Source of the DNA: Membranipora membranacea
Taxonomy: Eukaryota; Bryozoa; Gymnolaemata; Cheilostomatida; Membraniporidae
Assembly (NCBI GenBank): GCA_914767715.1
Contig: OU612071.1
Coordinates: 21,945,681-22,009,680, forward strand
Length of the DNA stretch: 64,000 nt
Direction: 5' to 3'
Below, piece by piece: positions 56,234 through 64,000 of the stretch; positions within the stretch are counted from its first letter, which is position 1, and each line of letters begins with the position of its first letter. The notes beneath the pieces were generated by a model, which saw nothing but the letters and a program-made list of their open reading frames with translations, did not search any database and was not told where the DNA came from. The position numbers and the translations under genes were made by a program.

Positions 56234-57286
56234 TTGATACTGGGAACATGGAATGTATGCACGATGATGGACAATAAGCAAAGTGAACGCCCTGAAAGAC
56301 GCACTGCATTTGTTGCCCGAGAGCTACGGCGGCTCAACATAGACATTGCTGCTCTGCAGGAGACGAGAATCGCCGATGAAGGACAGTTGGCAGAAGTGGG
56401 AGGTGGCTATACTTTCTTCTGGAAAGGAAAGAGTGCTGCTGATCAAAGGATTCACGGAGTCGGCTTCGCCATCAAGAATTAGATACTGAGAACAATGGAC
56501 CATCTGCCGATTGGTATAAACGAACGTCTGATGACTCTGCAGATTGAACTTGACAAGAACAGGAAAGCAACGCTGATTTGTGCATATGCCCCGACACTTA
56601 TGGCAGAGAATGAACAGAAAGAAGAGTTCTACTCAGAGCTGGACACGCTGATCAGACCAACACCAAGAAACAGTAAGCTTATACTGCTTGGAGATTTCAA
56701 TGCAAGAGTTGGTAAGGATACTGACACTTGGAATGGGGTAATCGGGAAAGATGGAGTCGGAAATGCCAACCAGAATGGCCACATGCTTCTCACCAAATGT
56801 GCAGAACATCAGCTGGTGATCACCAATACACTTTTCAGACAGAAGAACCGTAATAAGACATCACGGCGGCACCCACGCTCTGGACACTGGCACCTAATAG
56901 ATTATGTCATTACTAGAAAAGACAACCTCAGTGATGTGTAGATGACCAAGGCCATGGCTTGCTCAGATGCGTGTTGGACTGATCACAGGTTGATCAGGTC
57001 AATCATGTCATTCACGTTAAAGCCAAAATACAGAAAAACGAAACCAAATACCAGACCAAAGTATAGACTTGACCGCCTCGACCAGCCTGATGTTCATTAT
57101 GATCTCCAGGAGAAAATCCGGGACTCAATCCAAGCTGCCGAAGAGACGCAAGATGTTACAACATACTGGAACAACCTGAAAGAAGCCATCACAACAAGCT
57201 GTGATGAAACACTCGGAAAAGCAAAAAGACATCATGAAGAACAAATGGTGGACAGACAAAGCAAGCGAACTACAGAAACTGGCTGA
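56234..57286 (+). pseudogene. AP endonuclease domain of the LINE
   Basis: One frame carries LGTWNV (near the catalytic Asn), AALQETRI (catalytic Glu), KLILLGDFNARVG (catalytic Asp and Asn), HLIDYVITR and WTDHRLI (Asp-His pair), all in the right order. The enzyme nicks target DNA to prime reverse transcription. Two in-frame TAG codons (56480 and 56939) break it, and a frameshift near 57245 separates it from the linker, which continues ELQKLADQNKSREFFAATRK in another frame. Confidence 0.85.
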
Positions 57287-59160
57287 TCAGAATAAGAGTA
57301 GGGAGTTCTTTGCTGCGACAAGGAAACTGTATGGACCAACCACCCATGGAGTTTGACCCGTCATGGACAAGGAAGGTGTCCCGCACAAGGAAAATGACAA
57401 GATCAGAGAATGCTGGAAAGATCACTTTGATAGCCTGCTCAACCAAAACCCACATGTTGAGGATAACGCTCTTCATAATATGCAGAAATACCCCGCTACA
57501 AGGACCTATCAGATGAACCTACCATAGACGAAGTGATTGCTGCCATCAATGCTATGAAAAATGGGAAGGCAGTAGGTCCTGATGGTATTCCTGCAGAGAT
57601 ATATAAGCATGCAGGCCCTGAGCTATCTGATAAGCTCCTCCAACTATTTCAGAAGATATGGCAGACCGAAACCCTTCCTGCTGACCTACGTGATGCACTT
57701 ATTGTGACTATTTTCAAGAAAGGAGACAAGTCTCTCTGCGGAAACTATAGAGGAATATCTCTGCTAGCGATTGCTGGAAAGATACCGGCCAGGATTCTGT
57801 CAACGAGGCTATCGTCTGTTGCTGAAGAAGTACTACCGGTGTCTCAATGTGGTTTCCGACCGGGCAGAGGTACAGTTGACATGATACTTGCAGCACGCCA
57901 AATACAAGAGAAGTGCCGTGAGCAATATCAAGAACTACACATGGCCTTTATAGACCTCACTAAGGCTTTCGACTCAGTGGACCGAGAGTCACTCTGGAAA
58001 GTCCTCTCGCTAATAGGATGCCCTGAGAAGTTCATCAAAATAGTCCGGCTATTACATGATGATATGTCAGCATCAGTATTAGTTGATGGGGAAGGCTGTG
58101 TGATTGCTCCGACACTACTTTCTATATTCTTACTGGCTGTCTTGCATCTCGTGCGTCAGAGGCTACCACCCGGAGTCAGAATCCAGTACAGGATCGACGA
58201 ACTATTCAATCTACGCCGCCTCAAAGCCAAGACAATGAGAACAAATATTCACCGTAACAGAGTTGCAGTATGCAGATGATAATGCAATTGTGGCCAATAC
58301 TGAACACGATCTTCAGCTGGCTATGGATGCCTTTTATTTTGCAGCCCAAACCAGGGATACCGGCAGGCCAAGTCCAGAAGCCCGAAATATTGGTGAAAGG
58401 TGAGCCACTGAATAATGTGGAAAACTTCACATATCTCGGAAGCTGCCTCTCAGCCAAAGATGACATAGATAAAGACATAGAGCAGAGACTTCAAGCCGCG
58501 TTTGGACGCCTTCGAAAAAGAGTGTTTGACAACAAAGATCTCTACTCAAGAACAAAGCTGAAAGTGTACAGAGCAGTTATCATGCCTACACTCCTCTATG
58601 CCTCCGAAGCATGGGTAACCTACAGCAGAAACATAAAGAGTCTAGAAGAGTACCATCAAAGATGCCTTCGCAGAATACTAAATATAAAGTGGACAGACAA
58701 ACGCACCAACAACAGTGTACATGACCAGTCAGGTATTCCAAGTGTAGAATCGTATATAATATCTAACAAGCTCCGGTAGGCTTGACATGTGGTGCGCATG
58801 GATATTGGTAGGCTGCCCAAACAGATCATGTATGGTGAACTCTGCAACGCTAAGAGGAAACAGGGAGGACAACGCAAACGCTTCAAAGACAATCTAAAAC
58901 ACAATCTTAAACAATGTCATATTAACCCAGATAGATGGGAAGACAACGCTCGAAATCGCCCACTATGGCGCTCCAAAATCAAAATGAGGGTAAAGATATT
59001 TGAAGATGACAGGAAAGAGTACCGTGAGGAGCTTCGTGCTGCTCGCAAACTGAGAAAGAGCTCATCCATAGACGAGAGTGACGCCTTCAAATGCACCCAT
59101 TGTGGAAAACTATGTAGATCAAGGATAGGACTACACAATCACTCAAGGACCCACAAATAG
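57287..59160 (+). pseudogene. Reverse transcriptase and C-terminal zinc finger of the LINE
   Basis: RT motifs: GKAVGPDGIPAEIYK (from 57560), ALIVTIFKKGDKSLCGNYRGI, QCGFRPGRGTVDMI, MAFIDLTKAFDSVDR (catalytic Asp) and QYADDNAIV (58266-58290, catalytic Asp pair). The block before CVIAPTL has lost the usual GTKQG stretch, so a deletion near 58090 removed part of the core. Frameshifts lie near 57490 and 58260, with another break near 58370. The C-terminal part reads YLGSCLSAKDDID, then LYASEAWVTY, a stop near 58778 and a classical C2H2 finger (CTHC...HNHSRTH, 59092-59157). Such a finger is common at the end of this LINE group. Confidence 0.85.
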
Positions 59161-59655
59161 CAAGCAGACATCAAACTCTATACAGAGGGATTGCAAAGAG
59201 AGAGAGAGAGAGAGAGAGAGATGTTACACGGTATTACACAACGATAAAAATTGACTTAAATTCTAATATATAAGCGATAAAGTTTTACAATTTATCACTT
59301 GAAATACAACTTCAATAGAAACACGTCTGCACAGAATCATGATCAGAACACACCTGTACCACTTGACAGTCTAAATGCTATCGTATTGGACAACGGTCCT
59401 GATGCTACTGATTGAAGCTGTAGATGCTGCATATACTTATTGATGGGCTAATGGTGTATTCATGATGCAGCTTTTGGAGGCATTTTCACTTTGATGATGA
59501 TATTAGTGCTGTATTAATGTCATTGGCTGTTGCAGCAGGGAGTTTCAGATGGTGATAATTTGTAGTTGTCTTCTCTTGCTTGTACTATTAGCTGTGATGA
59601 TAGTAGTCTTGTGCTGTACTGTGTCCGATAATGCTTGTGCTGTACATGTGATATT

Positions 59656-59790
59656 ACAGAGGCATCCTTTCAGGTTTTGGGGATGGGTGTCTCCACAGGC
59701 CAGGGGGCCGCCTAGGCAGCCCTGGCGGGGTCAAGGGGCAGGGCCCCATTATGGGGTCCGGGGCAAAGCCCCGGAAGCCACAGGAAAATA
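59656..59790. repeat. GC-rich hairpin region beside the hAT gene
   Basis: CCGGGGC AAA GCCCCGG (59758-59774) is a perfect hairpin. GGCCCCATTATGGGGTCC and GGGGGCC..GGCAGCC lie just before. It begins right after repeat X ends, so CAGAGGCATCC at 59656 may be the terminal end of the hAT element; the other end was not found. Confidence 0.55.
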
Positions 59791-59976
59791 CAAAAATATA
59801 GGGCTTAAATCATTGAAATATTGTTAATTAAGAGGCACTTTTACATCTTTTTTATCTTATAATTGTAGGAAGTAAAGAACAAGACATTATGTTCTATCAA
59901 CATAGAACCCATAGACCAGACACTCTAGACGAGACTATTCTATTATAAGATACAACTGTCACTGTCATCATAGAAA

Positions 59977-62960
59977 CTAGAATCCAAGTGGGTTTTGAAG
60001 ATACAGTCGCTTCTTCTTCAGACTAATAAATCTGTCAACATATTTGTCTATAGGGGTTGAAAGAAGAAGACCCTTGTGCTTATAGCCTAGTACATAGGCA
60101 TTTAGTGACACCTGACTCATGGTGGATCTTAGATTGGTTTTGACATATTTCAACGTCGAGTTTGCTCTCTCTGTTGATGCTGAAGTCACAGGTGCAGAAT
60201 CTTTAAAAGCATATATATGTTGGGGTAAAATATGGAGTTTTTGGCTAGTAGGAGGGCTTCACTTAGCTCGCTTGTTGTAGACTGAGTTGATTACCAGATC
60301 TCCAGCTCTTGGGTAACTGTTTCAGTTGATGATATATCAGAATTGTAGCGGGACACGAAAGGTTGTAGCTTGTCAACCCATTCATGCAGATCACCGCAAG
60401 CTTTCATCTGAGATGGGATGAGCAGGAAACCTATGTATGACATAGATTAGTTACTATAAAATTGTTGTCATAAATGAGTCAGCGGGGTATTTAGTACATC
60501 ATGGGACTTTAGGCTATCTACTCGAAAACTCCATCAAATTGAATCAAATTTGTATATTTATTATGAGGATGTAAGAGGTCATGCGTTCTGTGCAATGTTG
60601 GCATTATGGTAGGACAAACCTGAAGTGATCATGGATGAGCTTGCAAATCTCCTCCTCATATCAGTGACCAGGTGATCTATTTATGCGAGGTAGAAAGAGA
60701 CCTTGATGTAGCTCTCTTTGTCATCAACATCAGGATTGGCACGTTGAGTCTGACGTCCTGCTGTACGTGGCATCCTCAGGTCTGTGATTTCGCCCATACG
60801 CCTATACAATGAGCTGAACACAGCTTCTTTGTCTCTTGCTGATGCAATGGCAGCTATGACTCTTTCCACCTCCTGGTGTGCATTGAACACATCCATAGTT
60901 CTGCCTAGAAAACATATAACAGTTCCTTATTGTTATCCTCTGATTAAAATAATTTCCCTATCTTGAGTTATTTGTTGCGATAGTTTACCTCCAACCAATC
61001 AAATCCGAATCTGAATTAAAAAGGGAGAGCCCTCAAAATAAAATTTAAATTTTGCACTATGCAGTCACACAAGCATCAACTTACCTTGAAGCTTTTGGCT
61101 AAGGTCCTTTGTGTAACCTAGAAGGTGTTCGGCTATCACAAAGCATGCCACAAACTTGAATGTCGCTCAACCCATCGTGTTTGACATAAGACCTTGAGCT
61201 ATATCAGGATAAAGAAAATCCAACAAAGATTTAATATAACACAGAGGGCTACGATATTTTATGCTGACTATTGTCTTACTTGCCATTGTGTCAACGTAGT
61301 CATATGTTGGTGATAGAATATAATCAATCAATGAGTGATTGGGGTCACATATAGCGGAAGACACTTTTGAGAATACCAACTCAACATTATGTGCTTAGAT
61401 TTTGACTAACTTAGCATCACTGGATATTATATATGGCCAACTAACCTTAGTTACAGAGATGGTGCTATCTCCTTCCAGTAGCGACTTGACCGTTTCTATC
61501 ATAAGGCGAAACTCTGTAATTTGGCTTGAAGTGTTCAGAGAAAGATTCAGTCGTTGACTAGCACAGTGAAAATACTGCGCTAGGGGCTCCGGTTGCTGGA
61601 TATGAGCCTGTGCTCCATTCAATCTGCCACTCAAGTTTGCAGCGCCATCATATGTCTGAGCCCGTATGGACGAGACATCTAAAGCATGTTTTTCCAAACA
61701 TCCAACAACGGCATCGCTGTCTGCTTTTCCGCGGATGCTTTCTAGGTCTAGGTACTCCAACAGCCTATCCTGTACTTTAGCCTTAGGACCAACAGTTCGG
61801 ATGACCAGGGCGAATTGTTCAGTAGTGCTCACATCTGTCACCTCATCCACAGAGAGTGCAAAGATTGATTCGCCATTTTGACCGTTGGCTTCTTTTACTA
61901 CGGCATCTTGTAGGATCTGGAGTATCGAAACTAACATGTCATATTGAGCCGAATGACTAATGGAATGTCCATACTTGCTGTCTTTATGTGTATATAAGTG
62001 TTCTCTTAGGCATTCATCATTCAGAGCTACAAGGCTAACGACAGCCTTGTAGTTTCCTAGATTTACATAATCTTCCTCCTTCTGCAGCTCACCTGTCTGG
62101 AGGACGCCATAGTCACGATGCCCACGAGTTGCAAACCCTCTCTCAACATAGAGTATATAGCATACAGCGAATCAGCGAAGTGAGGACCATCCGATTCTTC
62201 TCAGCTAAATCAGCAGCGGCTTGGTTAAATTGATGAATAACAGGCTGAGCTCTTCCCTCCGAAATCATTTTGAAGTTATTAACTGCCACCTGAAATAGTT
62301 TATTTCTGGTTAGTATTGGTGATTCAAATTGTTATAGATTTATTTGACCAAACAGTGGAAGCTGAAAGCAGTCATTGCAACACATGAATGAAATAAGTCC
62401 GTGACCCACAGAATTTGCTAGATATTAATCACCTTTCTATGTAAATGTTATTTTTTATCCTGATCTCTAGTAGCCAACAAATTAGCCCCACTGCGCTCAA
62501 CATAATTTTTACAGTCAATTTTCTGATCTTGTGGTTCAGACTTTAGTACATACCATTGCGCCCTTGTGCATAGTTGTCACCGAATGGCTGTTCAGTTTCT
62601 GTGGAAGATCTGTCGAAATTTGGTCCAGAGACGAGAAGGAATGCATCTGAATCTGTGTTACCAAACAGCTTACAGGGCATGCAGAACACACCATCTAATA
62701 CCTGGCTGTATCCAAGTAATTAAAGTTATCGAGTAATTGATAACTACATTTTCGCATTGTTTTTCCTGATTTGTTCTTTGCCTCCGGAAAACCCTGGATG
62801 GGAAGCTATGACTGCAACAAGAAAAAATCTTTAGGTGAGAGTCACTCTCGACTTGCCAGCTGTGTGAAAAAGTCATCTAACATGATGTGTGATGGCGGAT
62901 CCAAACTATCAAGCTCAATGACTTCTACAACTTCTACAACAAATCTGATTTCCGGAAGAT
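59977..62960 (-). pseudogene. hAT transposase with TTF zinc finger, spliced and decayed
   Basis: Minus strand, in order: an acidic N-terminus over a CTTCGT microsatellite (near 62985); a TTF-type finger (FPSRVFRRQ, then in another frame DGVFCMPCKLFG, about 62810-62640); a central hAT region, 61937-61395 (IFALSVDEVTDVS, QTYDGAANLSGRLNGAQAHI, FHCASQRLNL); a segment from 61379; and the dimerisation end TSASTERANSTLKYVKTNLR at about 60185-60110. This is the layout of ZMYM1-like hAT proteins. A clean intron (GTAAGT at 61084 to TTTTCTAG at 60905, 180 bases) joins SQKLQ to RTMDVF in frame. Other splice signals lie at 61450 (GTTAGT) and 60412. In-frame stops near 60685 and 60290 and frameshifts near 62660 and 60210 make it non-functional. 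Confidence 0.8.
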
Positions 62961-62999
62961 AAATCACTTGGATTCTTCGTCTTCGTCTTCGTCTTGTTA

Positions 63000-63579
63000 A
63001 TCGCCGTCGACGAGGTCTTTATAAGCGATGTGCAGTAGTAGACAACGGCATGGTTATAACAGTATTTTACTTCTGAAATTATGAAGACGAGTGAATGGCA
63101 GTGTTATTCAGACCGTCTGGTGTTGACTTGGCTGTATTTTCCCTCCCTCGCAGTGTCAGTGTCCTGGCTTACCTCTGCACCCGGATTGGCCCGTGGTAGA
63201 GGTTAGTTGACATACAGCTGTGCTGAGTTGAAATACACGTATTTGTGAGGGAGTAAAAAAGGACAGCACAAGATACAGTTTTAAGGTCAATAATTAATGG
63301 CAGAATCATTGCAACAACCTGTATAAGTAAAGTGGATGGGCAGGAGTACTTGTAATTCCAGCTAATCATAATTATACAATAAAACGGGCTGAGAGAAGTG
63401 AGAGCACTTCGGTAGCACTGAGCCCAGGGTCCCGTAAGGACAACCACTCCATAGCAGACAGAACAGGAGCAGAGGGTTCATGAGAACTTTGAAGAATGGA
63501 GTGGGTCATGTCTGAGTGTGAGTGTTTTTGAAGTACCTGTAAATGAATAGGCAACAAAACAGTGTGCAAGGGCATTTTA
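63000..63579. other. Unassigned stretch and LINE 3' flank
   Basis: The part next to 63580 is the 3' untranslated side of the LINE that follows. Open minus-strand segments here show no domain. Confidence 0.4.
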
Positions 63580-64000
63580 CTAGTTCGTAAGCTTCCTGAA
63601 TATCCGGTGTTTAAAGGAGAAGCGCTGGACATTGGTTTGAATTGAGTGGTGATAGGCACCTTTTCTGGTGTTGTAGCAACTTTGGTTTAGACTGAATCTA
63701 TCTACATCAATGTTAACACAACCTGACATAATTTTATGATACATTTTCATGTCTGTTATCTCACGTCTGCTTTTTAAAGTATGCCACTCCGCCTCGTCCA
63801 TAAGTTGAGATATAAAGTCATATTTTCGTTTTTTGAAACACCATCTAAACGCCTTGCGGTCTACAGCCTCTAATAATTTAATCATTTTCTGTTTATGAGG
63901 TGACCATACAATGGTGGCATACTCCAAAATAGGACGGCATATGCTTTTATATGCTGTAAGTCTAGTACGAGTGTTGGCTCTTTTCAGAGATCTCATGAGC
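63580..64000 (-). pseudogene. C-terminal end of a LINE reverse transcriptase protein, partial
   Basis: The open minus-strand frame enters from the right edge and ends in a stop at 63580. ICRPILEYATIVWSPHKQK, then EAVDRKAFRWCFK and SRREITDMKMYHKIM, is the C-terminal pattern of CR1/jockey-group LINEs, beyond the catalytic core. The core, if present, lies outside the window, so whether the element is intact cannot be judged. It differs from the LINE at 48.9-50.3 kb. Confidence 0.75.

Larger units (their letters stand above)
55591..59219 (+). mobile_element. RTE-like LINE, nearly full length, inactivated
   Basis: The 11-bp duplication GATGTTACACG at 55580-55590 and 59220-59230 marks both ends, so the element is about 3.63 kb. 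It has a roughly 640-bp, GC-richer 5' region, an apurinic endonuclease, a reverse transcriptase, a C2H2 finger and an (AG)n tail (59196-59219). The endonuclease and RT motifs fit RTE-like LINEs; the exact clade is not settled. Confidence 0.85.
55240..59645 (+). repeat. Repeat X copy 2, interrupted by an RTE-like LINE
   Basis: The left part, 55240-55590, and right part, 59220-59645, join into one copy of repeat X when the LINE at 55591-59219 is removed. Copy 1 at 52800-52840 shows the uninterrupted order. The left part includes the (AT)n cruciform at 55373-55467, absent from copy 1. Confidence 0.75.

Noticed and set aside
63150-63185. CCTCTG near 63171 as the missing end of the hAT element starting CAGAGG at 59656
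   Set aside because: Only a few bases match and the 8-bp flanks (TGATATTA and CACCCGGA) differ.

Overview
This window is nuclear DNA of an animal. It is AT-rich and gene-poor, with spliceosomal introns, and is packed with metazoan transposable elements: LTR elements with an envelope-like protein, RTE-like and CR1/L2-like LINEs, hAT elements, tRNA-derived SINE-like repeats and foldback MITEs. No host gene can be named, and I cannot fix the species. The repeat mix fits an aquatic invertebrate, but that is inference.

Layout. 0.9-3.2 kb: a solo LTR (minus strand, TSD GTGT). 3.2-3.9 kb: repeat H (minus). 4.4 kb: a hAT-type MITE carrying a tRNA-like box A/box B segment. 6.1 kb: a possible first coding exon. 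6.3-7.0 kb: a 7-bp tandem array and a tRNA-like SINE. 7.3-9.7 kb: two direct copies of a 649-bp repeat. 10.4-11.8 kb: a 1.36-kb palindromic foldback element between TTAA sites. 11.8-19.8 kb: an LTR retroelement of the same family as the solo LTR, with a 2.9-kb 5' LTR, a primer-binding site, an intact 1207-codon Gag-containing ORF and a 3' LTR cut down by an internal deletion. 20.4-23.0 kb: remains of a second retroelement in which an RGG-rich tail, an envelope-like glycoprotein and an integrase C-terminal domain follow each other.

23-42 kb is mostly without recognisable genes. It holds a 109-bp tandem repeat, a possible two-exon small gene behind a CRE plus TATA promoter (26.0-27.5 kb), a second tRNA-bearing MITE with GC-rich hairpins (29.6-30.0 kb) and a ~330-bp satellite (37-38 kb). 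42.6-47.4 kb holds candidate minus-strand exons and a hAT non-autonomous element. 48.5-53.4 kb has a foldback element, a decayed LINE and a coding-free LTR element inserted in repeat X. 54.2-55.1 kb has two more candidate minus-strand exons. 55.6-59.2 kb is a nearly full-length but broken RTE-like LINE inserted in a second copy of repeat X. 59.7-63.0 kb is a decayed hAT transposase gene with a TTF-type zinc finger and introns. 63.6 kb to the end is the C-terminus of another LINE.

The window reads as a record of nested insertions. Repeat H received the foldback element and the LTR element, repeat X received an LTR element and an RTE, and uninterrupted copies of both repeats elsewhere in the window act as empty-site controls. 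The most unusual point is that two separate retroelements join Gag to an envelope leader in frame with no polymerase between, and one then runs from envelope straight into an integrase C-terminus.
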